Below are positions 44,610 to 53,322 of a stretch of DNA of 64,000 nt, in pieces; within the stretch, counting starts at the first letter, position 1, and every line of letters begins with the position of its first letter. The position numbers and the translations under genes are program-made. The notes beneath the pieces are model-generated. The model did not search any database, was not told where the DNA came from, and was given only the letters and a program-made list of their open reading frames with translations. Source of the stretch: Flavobacterium sp. N3904 (GTDB lineage: Bacteria; Bacteroidota; Bacteroidia; Flavobacteriales; Flavobacteriaceae); the NCBI RefSeq assembly GCF_025947305.1, contig NZ_CP110009.1, positions 1,612,001 to 1,676,000 on the forward strand. The letters are read 5' to 3'.

Positions 44610-46301
44610 ATGACAGAAATTCAAACAAAAACAGCACATCCAAAAGGACTTTGGGTGCTATTTGGAACCGAAATGTGGGAACGTTTCAACTTTTATGGAA
44701 TGCGAACTTTATTGGTTCTTTTTCTTGTAAATTCCTTAATGATGAAAGAAGAAGATGCTTCCTTAATTTATGGAGGTTTTCTAGGTCTTTGTTATTTGAC
44801 TCCAATGCTTGGAGGTTTTATTTCAGATCGTTTTTTTGGAAATAGAAATTGTATTATGCTCGGTGGATTGATGATGGCTGTTGGGCAATTATTGTTATTT
44901 ACCAGCGCAAGTGTCTTTGGAGAAAATCTTGGTTTAGCAACAACCATTATGTATTCTGGACTAGGAGTTATTATTTTTGGAAACGGATTTTTCAAACCTA
45001 ATATTTCGAGTATGGTAGGTAGTTTGTATCCAAAACAGGAAAAAAGCAAATTGGATACTGCCTTTACTATTTTCTATATGGGAATTAATTTAGGGGCTTT
45101 CTTGGGTCAATTCATTTGTCCTTTGATTGGAGATGTTAAAAGCGTAGGTGGAGTCCGAGATATTCACGCTTTTAAATGGGGATTCCTTGCTGCTGCAATC
45201 GCGATGCTCCTTGGAACTTTGGTGTTTTACTTTTTGAAAAATAAATATGTGGTTACTCCAGAAGGGAAACCATTAGGGGGATTGCCTTCTAAAAATGTGT
45301 CTTCAGATTACGAAGAAGGAGAGGCTCAAAGCGCTGTTTTCACTCATAAATCTTTAATAGTATCAGTAATTGCTTTTGTTGGTTTGTTTTTATTGTTCCA
45401 TTTTTCTGTAGATGGTGAAAATGTAGTTAAAACGATTATTTATCCAATAATTTACGCAAGTGGTATTACATTGGCAGGTTTGATTTTGTCGGACAGTTCA
45501 TTGACAAAAGTAGAAAGAGACAGAATTATTGTAATTTATATAATTTCCTTCTTTATTATATTCTTCTGGGCTGCTTTTGAACAAGCAGGTTCATCATTGA
45601 CTTTTATTGCCGATAACCAAACTGACAGGAACTTTTTCGGTTGGCCAATGCCGGCTTCTATGGTGCAAATTTTCAACGGATTATTCGTTGTTGCTTTAGC
45701 GGTTCCATTCAGTATGTTGTGGGATAAATTAAGAGCGAATGATAAAGAACCTATTTCTCCAGTAAAATTAGCTTTGGGATTATTATTAATTACGGTGAGT
45801 TTCTTTATGATTGCTACTCAAGTAAAAGATCTTGGAACTTCTGGGTTGTTGGCTATTAAATGGTTAATCCTATTATATTTATTGAATACTTGTGCAGAAT
45901 TATGTTTATCACCAATCGGTTTGTCATTGGTTGGAAAATTATCCCCAAAACGTTTCTCTTCTTTATTATATGGAGTGTTTTTCTTGTCTAATGCATCAGG
46001 ATATGCCTTAGCTGGAACTTTGGGTTCTATATTGCCAGCAACTGGAGATAAATTCAATAAAGCAAAAGAATTAGGAATAGATTTGCAGGCAGTATTGGAT
46101 AAAAAAATAACACTAACAACAGAACAAATTCAATTATTGGATACGAATCAAATCATGGATCATAATCCAATTTTTGCAGGTTTTGAAATTCATAATTTAT
46201 TCGAATTCTTTATGGTATTTGTTATTTTGACAGGACTTGCAGCGTTAATTTTATTCGCACTAACTCCATTTTTGAAAAAAATGATGCACGGTGTTCGATA
46301 A
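44610..46301 (+). CDS. POT family proton-coupled peptide transporter
   Basis: 563 residues, polytopic. POT signature EMWERFNFYGMRTLLVLFLV in helix 1 (ExxERFxxYG). The second family signature is FFKPNISSMVGSLYPKQ followed by FTIFYMGINLGAFLGQ. A cytoplasmic insertion occurs around residues 205-240, and the C-terminal half has CAELCLSPIGLSLVGKLSP. It imports di- and tripeptides with protons. Forming an operon with dipeptidyl peptidase IV, whose products are dipeptides, it fits directly with that enzyme. Confidence 0.93.
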   Translation: MTEIQTKTAHPKGLWVLFGTEMWERFNFYGMRTLLVLFLVNSLMMKEEDASLIYGGFLGLCYLTPMLGGFISDRFFGNRNCIMLGGLMMAVGQLLLFTSASVFGENLGLATTIMYSGLGVIIFGNGFFKPNISSMVGSLYPKQEKSKLDTAFTIFYMGINLGAFLGQFICPLIGDVKSVGGVRDIHAFKWGFLAAAIAMLLGTLVFYFLKNKYVVTPEGKPLGGLPSKNVSSDYEEGEAQSAVFTHKSLIVSVIAFVGLFLLFHFSVDGENVVKTIIYPIIYASGITLAGLILSDSSLTKVERDRIIVIYIISFFIIFFWAAFEQAGSSLTFIADNQTDRNFFGWPMPASMVQIFNGLFVVALAVPFSMLWDKLRANDKEPISPVKLALGLLLITVSFFMIATQVKDLGTSGLLAIKWLILLYLLNTCAELCLSPIGLSLVGKLSPKRFSSLLYGVFFLSNASGYALAGTLGSILPATGDKFNKAKELGIDLQAVLDKKITLTTEQIQLLDTNQIMDHNPIFAGFEIHNLFEFFMVFVILTGLAALILFALTPFLKKMMHGVR

Positions 46302-46323
46302 TTTAATGATATAAAAATATTGT

Positions 46324-46366
46324 AAAACATCATCTTTTTGATTCAATCAAGAAGATGATGTTTTTT
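46324..46366 (+). terminator. Terminator between the two POT transporter genes
   Basis: Perfect 13-base stem AAAACATCATCTT (46324-46336) with AAGATGATGTTTT (46352-46364), followed by more T. An ATG at 46355 lies in the right arm, so translation of the next gene from there is unlikely, which supports the start at 46391. Confidence 0.85.
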
Positions 46367-46390
46367 ATTTACGTACTTAAAATAATTATA

Positions 46391-47902
46391 ATGGAACAAA
46401 ATTTAAGTTTAGAGCAAATACAAAATTTTAAAGGAAAATATCCCAAACAATTGTGGTATTTGTTTTTTAGCGAAATGTGGGAGCGTTTTTGTTTCTACGG
46501 AATGCGAGGAATGTTGGTTGTATTTATGGTGGGTCAATTGGGGATGAACGATAGAATTGCCAACTTGCAATATGGAGCTACTCAAGCATGGGTGTATGCA
46601 TTTACATTTATCGGTGGTTTGTTTGCCGATAAGATTTTAGGCCTACGAAAATCGCTGTTCTGGGGTGGAATTTTAATGATAGTCGGTAGCGTTATTTTAT
46701 CAATCGATCCCAAAAGTTACTTTTTTATAGGTATTGGATTTACGATTGTGGGAACAGGTTTTTTCAAACCCAATATTTCATCCATGGTCGGACAATTGTA
46801 CAAAGAAGGTGATCCCAGACGGGATGCCGGTTTTTCGTTTTTTTATATGGGAGTGAATCTTGGTGCATTAATTGGAGGATATATTTGTATTGCAGTTGCT
46901 GAGGGGTCCATGTGGCAATCTATGGTTCCGGAACATCTGCGTTGGAATGTTGGTTTTGGTTTTGCTGCAATTGTAATGATTATTAGTCTTTTGACTTTTA
47001 CACAAACGCAAAAATCCTTAGGTACAATAGGTCTTTCTCCATTAGCTGATATCGAAGCTTCTAAACGAAAAAAATCGGAAGTATTAACGTATGTTGGTTC
47101 CTTGTTGATTATTCCTGTAATTATCATCATGGTTGCCAATACGGTTTATACAGATTATTTTATGATGTTTATCGGGCCTGCTTCAATTTTGTATTTATTG
47201 TATGAAATGAAAAACTTTTCAGCAGCCGAAAACAAGAAATTATTTGCTGCTTTGGTTTTCATCATATTTTCCATTTTCTTTTGGGCGTTTTTTGAACAAA
47301 GCGGAGGTTCATTGAGTCTTTTCGCCGTGAATAATCTTAACAATACTATTCTTGGGGTAAAATTAAGTCCAAATGGGGTAAATAATTCTGCGAATTCTTT
47401 CTTTGTAATTGGTTTTGCTGCCTTGGTAGGATTGGTTTGGTTGTGGATGGCTAAAAGAAAAATTGAACCTAATACGGTTATTAAATTTGGTTTGGCATTT
47501 TTGTTTCTAGCTGCCGGTTTTTGGATTTTTTATTACACTAAATTTTTCGCAGGAGCAGATGGTAGAACATCTTTGGGATTGTTTACTTTCGGTTGGTTCA
47601 TTATCACTTTTGGGGAACTATGTTTATCACCAATTGGAATGTCTGCCATGACAAAATTGTCTCCTTTGAAAACCCAGGCGGTTATCATGGGAATGTGGTT
47701 TCTGGCCAGTGCTTACGGCCAATATTTTGCAGGACTATTAGGTGCCAATATTGCAGAAGCATCAGAGCATGCTACCAATCTTGAAAAATTAAATGTATAT
47801 GCAGATGGGTATAAACAATTGGGTATTTATGCTTTGATTGCTGGGATAGTTTTAATAGTTATTTCTCCGTTAGTTAAGAAATTAATGCAAGAAGTAAAGT
47901 AG
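46391..47902 (+). CDS. POT family proton-coupled peptide transporter (second copy)
   Basis: 503 residues. Helix-1 signature SEMWERFCFYGMRGMLVVFM and FFKPNISSMVGQLYKEGDP, then FFYMGVNLGALIGGYI and ELCLSPIGMSAMTKLSP. It is clearly related to the preceding transporter but well diverged, so this is not a recent duplication. The ATG at 46391 gives the family N-terminus; the upstream in-frame ATG lies inside the terminator hairpin. Substrates are probably di- and tripeptides, possibly with a different preference from the first copy. Confidence 0.93.
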   Translation: MEQNLSLEQIQNFKGKYPKQLWYLFFSEMWERFCFYGMRGMLVVFMVGQLGMNDRIANLQYGATQAWVYAFTFIGGLFADKILGLRKSLFWGGILMIVGSVILSIDPKSYFFIGIGFTIVGTGFFKPNISSMVGQLYKEGDPRRDAGFSFFYMGVNLGALIGGYICIAVAEGSMWQSMVPEHLRWNVGFGFAAIVMIISLLTFTQTQKSLGTIGLSPLADIEASKRKKSEVLTYVGSLLIIPVIIIMVANTVYTDYFMMFIGPASILYLLYEMKNFSAAENKKLFAALVFIIFSIFFWAFFEQSGGSLSLFAVNNLNNTILGVKLSPNGVNNSANSFFVIGFAALVGLVWLWMAKRKIEPNTVIKFGLAFLFLAAGFWIFYYTKFFAGADGRTSLGLFTFGWFIITFGELCLSPIGMSAMTKLSPLKTQAVIMGMWFLASAYGQYFAGLLGANIAEASEHATNLEKLNVYADGYKQLGIYALIAGIVLIVISPLVKKLMQEVK

Positions 47903-48026
47903 CAGACAAATTTTGGTATTATTTTTGTTTAGATTTGTAAATAAAATAACCATTAGGAAGCTAACATGATGAAAATTTTACCTTTTTGCAACCCTAATTT
48001 TACGTAAAAATTAATAAATACAGAAG

Positions 48027-48533
48027 ATGAAAAAAATATTTTTAATCACATTATTCTTTATAGGAATTAGTGTAATTCAAGCTCAAGAACTAAAATGGTA
48101 CACCGATGTGAAAGAAGCAATTACGGTTTCAAATAAAGAAAAAAAACCGTTAATGCTATTTTTTACAGGTAGTGATTGGTGTGGATGGTGTATTCGTTTG
48201 CAAAATGAGGTACTCAAAACTCCTGAGTTTAGCAAATGGGCCAAAGAAAGTGTTGTACTTGTAGAATTGGATTTTCCTAGAAGAACCGCTCAACCAGAAG
48301 AAATTAAAAAGCAAAACAATGAATTGCAACAAGCCTTTGGGGTTCAGGGTTTCCCAACGGTTTTCTTTGCAAATGCAACCGTTAAAGATGGAAAAGTAAA
48401 TTTTGAAGGATTAGGAAATACAGGATACGTTGCTGGCGGACCAACGGCTTGGTTGGCAGTTGCAGAACCTTTTGTAAAAAAACCGACTTTGAGTCCAGAA
48501 CCTGCAAAAACAAAAAAATCTAAAAAGTCATAA
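48027..48533 (+). CDS. Periplasmic thioredoxin-family protein
   Basis: 168 residues with signal peptide ending in VIQAQ. A thioredoxin-like fold of the DUF255-related type carries CGWC in TGSDWCGWCIRLQNEVLK, the cis-Pro segment GVQGFPTVFFAN, and a Lys/Pro-rich tail (KTKKSKKS). It likely acts in thiol-disulfide exchange in the periplasm; the substrate is unknown. It is convergent with comEC, and its terminator lies inside the comEC coding sequence. Confidence 0.88.
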   Translation: MKKIFLITLFFIGISVIQAQELKWYTDVKEAITVSNKEKKPLMLFFTGSDWCGWCIRLQNEVLKTPEFSKWAKESVVLVELDFPRRTAQPEEIKKQNNELQQAFGVQGFPTVFFANATVKDGKVNFEGLGNTGYVAGGPTAWLAVAEPFVKKPTLSPEPAKTKKSKKS

Positions 48534-48543
48534 TCTAAGACCA

Positions 48544-50580
48544 TTAGTTAATTTTATAGAATCCCTTTTCACTTGTTGCGTGAAAAGGGATTTTTTGTTC
48601 AGTACAAGTGGCCTTCCAGCGTTTTTGAATAGTTTTGAAATTGGATCCATCAGCAATTACAATTTTCGGTTTCAAAGTTTGTAAAAGTCGATCTAGATTG
48701 ATTTTTGTTGATTGTGTGAGCAGGACAATATCAGGCTGTATTGTTTGAGTATAAACCTTTGAACTGTCGATTATCAAGATTTTATTTCCTTTGAAATAAA
48801 CCAAATTTTTTAAACTTTTCTTATCATTTACTTTACTAAAATTTCCGGTGAGATAGGAAGAGATTAAGATGTTGTTTTTTGCATTTTTCAAAAGACTGTC
48901 GTTGGCATATAATAAAACTTTGTCTCCTTTTCGCTCTGTGATTAAAGTACTCCTTTTAGAATTAAACACTACAAATTCTTCTTGATTTTGGATGTCCCAT
49001 TTTGTTTTTATGTTCCCTATTTGGAACAGTATAATTGCTGTTAAAACATATGCGAGCCTTTTGAAACTTGGTTTTTTGAACCAAAGAACTACAGCAATAA
49101 TCAATAAATAAGTTATAATTAATAATGATAAATTCAAAGGGATGTCTTTGATTATAAATTGCTCTAATGAGGCTATGGAGTTGATTATTTTATCCAAAAA
49201 ATGAATGCTTAATTCTAATGCTTTAGCAGGGTAAAAGGGTACCCAATTGAAAGCCGCAAAGATCATAACCAAACTTCCCAAAGCCATAATGATACTCAGA
49301 AACGGAATCACAATTAAATTGGTCACAAAAAATAATCCAGGGAATTGATGAAAATAATAAATACTTAAGGGTAGGGTTCCTATTTGAGCCGCAAATGAAA
49401 CCGTCAGGATGTCCCAAATGTATTTAAAAAAAAAGTTATTTGGAGTCCAGACTATTGCCAAAAGAGGTTGCAGCCAGATTATAAAAAATAAAGCAACATA
49501 ACTCAATTGAAACCCTACATCAAACAAAAAGGAAGGCTGAAAAAGTAAAATAAGCAAGACGGATGCGAGCAATGTATGATAGATGTTGACGCTTCGCCTT
49601 AAATAGTTCCCAATGGCAACAAAAGAAAACATCGTAACAGAACGCACAACAGATGGAGCCAATCCAGCCAAGATTCCAAAAAGAAATAGCGAACTAAGTA
49701 TGATTGTTAATTTGATTAATGAACCTCGTTTGGAGTTTGGAAAAGGTTTGAGTATAAAGGTTACAAACAGTAAGATAAAACCAATGTGTAAGCCTGAAAC
49801 AGATAAAATATGTACGGCTCCTGCATATTGGTAATCCTTAATTATTTCTGGAGAAATGTCTTGTTGCTGTCCCATGATTAATGCGACTGCAACGTTTAAT
49901 TCTTTTTTGTGAAATCTACTTTTCTCTAAATTTTGAATAATATGCGTTCTTAACTGTGAAGTATAATACCAAATATCTTTTTCAATTGTTGGTCTTACTT
50001 GTATTTCATTTTGGTCGGCGTAGAGTTGGGCGTAAATTTGTTTGTTCTCTAGGTATTTTTGATAATCAAATTGATTTGGATTTTTTTGTGGTGTGTTTTT
50101 GTATAAAGAGGCTTCAATTTTTAATTGGTTGCCAATTTCAAAATTATGATTTAAACTGTCTTTGCGAATGTTGAGAATAATTCGTCCCGAATAATTTTTT
50201 TGATCTATGGAATTTACTAAAGCAATATAGCGTTCATTTGAATTGGAACTTTTTAACTTTTCTCTTAAAGTAACGGTAAAAGAGTGTTTTTTGTCAAAGA
50301 GATCTTTGGAATGAGTGTAGTTATTTTTCTGAAAAGAATCGGTATGAACTATTTGAGTAGTGGCTCCAATGGATAAGGCAAGCAGAAAAGTTGCTATTCC
50401 AAAAAGCATCGAAAATTTTGATTTTAAATTTGTCGAAAAATAAATTACACTAAAAATAAAAGTAGCTATTGAAAGAAAAGTAAATGCAACAAAAGGAATT
50501 GGATTTATAAAATAGGCTAATAGAATACCTAAAATAAAAGCTGCTGTAATTCTGATAAGTGGGAATTGTAATACTTTCAT
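48544..50580 (-). CDS. ComEC/Rec2-family membrane protein
   Basis: 678 residues. An N-terminal DUF4131-type region holds three hydrophobic segments and an OB-like beta domain (to about residue 220). The Competence transmembrane domain follows (AGAVHILSVSGLHIGFILLF; LAPSVVRSVTMFSFVAIGNY) at about 230-500. The C-terminal region, where a metallo-beta-lactamase domain would sit, is short and lacks the HxHxDH metal motif. ComEC is the channel for single-stranded DNA uptake; whether this species is competent cannot be read here. I start at the second Met (50580), 15 bases inside the longest frame, which gives the usual start just before the hydrophobic helix. Confidence 0.9.
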   Translation of the reverse strand: MKVLQFPLIRITAAFILGILLAYFINPIPFVAFTFLSIATFIFSVIYFSTNLKSKFSMLFGIATFLLALSIGATTQIVHTDSFQKNNYTHSKDLFDKKHSFTVTLREKLKSSNSNERYIALVNSIDQKNYSGRIILNIRKDSLNHNFEIGNQLKIEASLYKNTPQKNPNQFDYQKYLENKQIYAQLYADQNEIQVRPTIEKDIWYYTSQLRTHIIQNLEKSRFHKKELNVAVALIMGQQQDISPEIIKDYQYAGAVHILSVSGLHIGFILLFVTFILKPFPNSKRGSLIKLTIILSSLFLFGILAGLAPSVVRSVTMFSFVAIGNYLRRSVNIYHTLLASVLLILLFQPSFLFDVGFQLSYVALFFIIWLQPLLAIVWTPNNFFFKYIWDILTVSFAAQIGTLPLSIYYFHQFPGLFFVTNLIVIPFLSIIMALGSLVMIFAAFNWVPFYPAKALELSIHFLDKIINSIASLEQFIIKDIPLNLSLLIITYLLIIAVVLWFKKPSFKRLAYVLTAIILFQIGNIKTKWDIQNQEEFVVFNSKRSTLITERKGDKVLLYANDSLLKNAKNNILISSYLTGNFSKVNDKKSLKNLVYFKGNKILIIDSSKVYTQTIQPDIVLLTQSTKINLDRLLQTLKPKIVIADGSNFKTIQKRWKATCTEQKIPFHATSEKGFYKIN
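48560..48596 (+). terminator. Terminator of the thioredoxin-like gene, inside the comEC 3' end
   Basis: Perfect 13-base stem AATCCCTTTTCAC (48560-48572) with GTGAAAAGGGATT (48580-48592), loop of 7, and a T-run to 48596. These bases also encode comEC codons near its C-terminus on the other strand. Confidence 0.82.
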
Positions 50581-50689
50581 CGAACTAAAATACAATTATT
50601 TTGTAAGAAATAAGATTTTATCAATAAAAAATTGATGACTATGTGTGTAAATGATTAGATTTTTTAGGATGTGTTTATGTATTAGTTTT

Positions 50690-50807
50690 CGTGCGTGAAG
50701 GATAGAAGCGAGCTACCGAAGTAGCGCGGATAGCCTGACCGTATAAAGAAAAGAGGCCGACTAAGCGCGATGCTAAGTTGGCCTCTTTTCTTTATGGGGG
50801 CACGCCC
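50690..50807 (+). ncRNA. Candidate structured RNA or repeated palindromic element between comEC and lpxB
   Basis: A GC-richer block of about 118 bases in an AT-rich spacer, foldable into a multi-branch structure. The closing stem is GCGTG (50693-50697) with CACGC (50801-50805). Hairpin 1 is GCTAC-CGAA-GTAGC (50712-50725). Hairpin 2 is a perfect 16-base stem, 50743-50758 with 50780-50795, continued by imperfect pairing of ACTAAGC with GCTAAGT. GGATAG occurs twice, before each hairpin. Pairing throughout suggests an RNA fold or a mobile palindrome. It resembles in general style the flavobacterial intergenic RNA classes, such as Flavo-1, but I cannot confirm that. Strand is uncertain. Confidence 0.5.
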
Positions 50808-50820
50808 AAAGATTTTGAAA

Positions 50821-51933
50821 TTACTTTATTGCGTTAACAATTAAATGAGCAGTTTTTTTGCTGGCACCAATTCCGCCAAGTTTATCTTCCAGTAAATCGT
50901 AGTTTTCGAGTAGCGTTTTGCGGTAATTGGGTTCTAGGATTTTGGTCAGTTCTTCTCGAATGCGTTTGGTAGAACAATCGTCTTGAATTAATTCGGTCAC
51001 CACTTCTCTGTCCATAATTAGGTTGACAAGCGAAATGTATTTTAGTGTAATGATACGTTTGGCGATTTGGTACGATGCCCAACTGCCTTTGTAGCAAACC
51101 ACTTCGGGAACTTTGAAAAGTGCCGTTTCTAGGGTTGCTGTCCCAGAAGTAACCAATGCCGCAGTTGAATTGCGCAATAAGGCGTAGGTTTTATTTGAGA
51201 TGAATTTTATGTTTTCGCCTGAAATGAATTGCTGGTAAAAAGAACGTTCCTGACTTGGTGCTCCTGCAATTACAAATTGATAATCGGGAAAATCGTTGAC
51301 AACACTGAGCATTACAGACAGCATTTTGCTGATTTCCTGTTTTCGGCTTCCAGGCAAAATGGCAATAATTGGTTTTTCGGACAAATGATTTTCTGCTCTA
51401 AAAGTATTGGCGTCAATACCAGCTTGATTGTGAATAGCATCAATCAATGGGTGTCCGACAAATTCAACTGGAAATTTATGTTTGACTTCGTAAAAATCTT
51501 TTTCGAAAGGCAAAATAACATACATTTTGTCTATGTCATGCTTGATGGCTGTGATTCGGTTTTCTTTCCAGGCCCAGATTTGTGGCGAAATATAGTAGTG
51601 GTTTTTATATCCGATTTCTTTGGCCCATTTGGCAATTCGCATATTAAAACCTGGGTAATCGATATAAATAATTACGTCAGGATTGAATTGCAAAATATCA
51701 TTTTTGCAAATTTTGATATTGTTTAAAATAGTTTTTAGATTGAAAAGCACTTCAATAAAACCCATAAAAGCCAATTCGCGATAGTGTTTTACCAGTGTAC
51801 CACCTACATTTTGCATCAAATCTCCACCCCAAAAACGGATGTCGGCACTCGGGTCTTCCTCATAGAGTGCTTTCATTAAATTGGAACCGTGTAAATCTCC
51901 GGAAGCTTCCCCAGCAATAATGTAGTATTTCAT
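50821..51933 (-). CDS. lpxB: Lipid-A-disaccharide synthase
   Basis: Joins UDP-2,3-diacylglucosamine and lipid X to form the lipid A disaccharide; a GT19 membrane-associated glycosyltransferase. 370 residues, near the family length. Signatures: YYIIAGEASGDLHGSNLM at the start, FWGGDLMQNVGGTLVKHY, VDYP-like YIDYPGFNMRIAKW, YYISPQIWAWKENR, the VEFVGHPLID and ILPGSRKQEI motifs, and VTSGTATLETALFKVPEVV. It is the last gene of a surE-hypothetical-lpxB run with gaps of about 34-48 bases. Confidence 0.96.
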   Translation of the reverse strand: MKYYIIAGEASGDLHGSNLMKALYEEDPSADIRFWGGDLMQNVGGTLVKHYRELAFMGFIEVLFNLKTILNNIKICKNDILQFNPDVIIYIDYPGFNMRIAKWAKEIGYKNHYYISPQIWAWKENRITAIKHDIDKMYVILPFEKDFYEVKHKFPVEFVGHPLIDAIHNQAGIDANTFRAENHLSEKPIIAILPGSRKQEISKMLSVMLSVVNDFPDYQFVIAGAPSQERSFYQQFISGENIKFISNKTYALLRNSTAALVTSGTATLETALFKVPEVVCYKGSWASYQIAKRIITLKYISLVNLIMDREVVTELIQDDCSTKRIREELTKILEPNYRKTLLENYDLLEDKLGGIGASKKTAHLIVNAIK

Positions 51934-51967
51934 TTTCTTTCATTTATTTAATCAAACAAATATAATA

Positions 51968-52240
51968 TTAAATAAACAAAGTTATAATGGTCAATACAAT
52001 GACTGCCAAAACGACACCTCTTGCCATTAGCTCTTTGTTGAATTTTAATAATAGGCCAAAAGCCAGTAAATCTAAAATTGAGCCTAAGGTTACGATTTTG
52101 CCAAGTTTGCCTTCGGTTTTCATTAATTGAATGCCTGTCATAAAATCTAAATGAACAATAAGTGTAAGGTATAGGAACATTCCCAAAAAAGAAGCCAGAA
52201 TTCCTATTACAAATCCGATGAGTAAGTCTATTTTATTCAT
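51968..52240 (-). CDS. Small membrane protein (90 aa), unknown function
   Basis: Three predicted transmembrane helices (LLIGFVIGILASFLGMFLYL, IVTLGSILDLLAFGLLL, GVVLAVIVLTIITLFI) joined by a short polar segment with KTEGKLGK. It lies between surE and lpxB on the same strand with gaps of 48 and 34 bases, so it is very probably cotranscribed. I do not recognise a named family. Its position is typical for flavobacteria, where the same small protein accompanies lpxB. Confidence 0.8.
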   Translation of the reverse strand: MNKIDLLIGFVIGILASFLGMFLYLTLIVHLDFMTGIQLMKTEGKLGKIVTLGSILDLLAFGLLLKFNKELMARGVVLAVIVLTIITLFI

Positions 52241-52288
52241 GAGTGAATACTATTTTTTTAATTGAAGATTGTATTCTATTTTTATATT

Positions 52289-53092
52289 TTATTTTTTATT
52301 AGGAATGCTGTCAATGTCATTCCATTGCCATTTATTAAGGTTTTGAATTGCATGATGTGCGGTTAGGTCAAATTGTACGGGAACTATTGATACATATCCA
52401 TTTTCGAGTGCCCATTCATCAGTATCTTCGCCTTTATCCTGATTGACAAATTCTCCCGTAAGCCAGTAATAATCTTTGCCTTGTGGCGTTTGTCTTTTAT
52501 CGAATTTTTCCATCCAGAGGGCATTCGCTTGACGGCAAATTTTTATTCCTTTAATTTGCTTTTCTTTTAATTTTGGAAAGTTGACATTCAAAATAACACC
52601 TTCTGGGAGTTTGTTTTTTATAACTTCGAGTGTAATTGTTTTGACATACGATTTGATCTGCTCAAAGTCGGCATTCCAATCATAATCCAATAATGAGAAA
52701 CCAATTGCTGGAATTCCCTCTATTCCGGCTTCTACAGCGGCGCTCATGGTGCCCGAATAGATTACATTTATAGAAGAATTGGAACCATGATTGATTCCGG
52801 AAACGCATAAGTCAGGTTTTCTTTTCAAAATTTCATTCACGGCTATTTTTACGCAGTCAACAGGAGTTCCAGAGCAACTGTATTCTGTAATTTCATCAGA
52901 ATCTTTAGAAATTTTATTTAAATGCAAGGTATTATTTATCGTAATTGCATGACCCATAGCGCTTTGAGGCTTGTCTGGCGCCACGACAATTACTTCGCCA
53001 ATTTCAGACATAACGGCGATTAATGCTCTTATGCCGGGAGCCGAAACACCATCGTCATTCGTTATTAGTATTAAAGGCCTTTCATTTTTCAT
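52289..53092 (-). CDS. surE: 5'/3'-nucleotidase SurE
   Basis: Metal-dependent survival protein that dephosphorylates nucleoside 5'- and 3'-monophosphates in the cytoplasm. 267 residues. Signature motifs: ILITNDDGVSAPGIRAL (metal ligands Asp13, Asp14), VVAPDKPQSAMGHAITI, CSGTPVDCVKIAV, and CVSGINHGSNSSINVIYSGT (metal-binding Asn), plus AVEAGIEGIPAIGFSL. It heads the surE-hypothetical-lpxB run. A TATGTTTG sequence on the minus strand at 53171-53178 fits the -7 consensus about 80 bases upstream. Confidence 0.96.
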   Translation of the reverse strand: MKNERPLILITNDDGVSAPGIRALIAVMSEIGEVIVVAPDKPQSAMGHAITINNTLHLNKISKDSDEITEYSCSGTPVDCVKIAVNEILKRKPDLCVSGINHGSNSSINVIYSGTMSAAVEAGIEGIPAIGFSLLDYDWNADFEQIKSYVKTITLEVIKNKLPEGVILNVNFPKLKEKQIKGIKICRQANALWMEKFDKRQTPQGKDYYWLTGEFVNQDKGEDTDEWALENGYVSIVPVQFDLTAHHAIQNLNKWQWNDIDSIPNKK

Positions 53093-53322
53093 TTTATGTT
53101 TTTTAAAAATTAGAATTGTTGAAAAAAAATGTCTTTTTGAACAAATGTACTAACACAAAATCTTATATTGCAAACATATAAAATATATTTTTCGGGCTCT
53201 TTTGGTCTTACAAAAAATCTAGTTTTGTATGTTTAACAAAAAATTATGTAGTGATCTAGGGGGTTGGCATAGTTTTTAATGTAACTTAGATAAAAAAATT
53301 GATGAATTCTATTATTAGCTTT

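Noticed and set aside
46355..46390. Upstream in-frame ATG for the second POT transporter
   Set aside because: It lies in the right arm of the terminator hairpin and would add a non-family extension.
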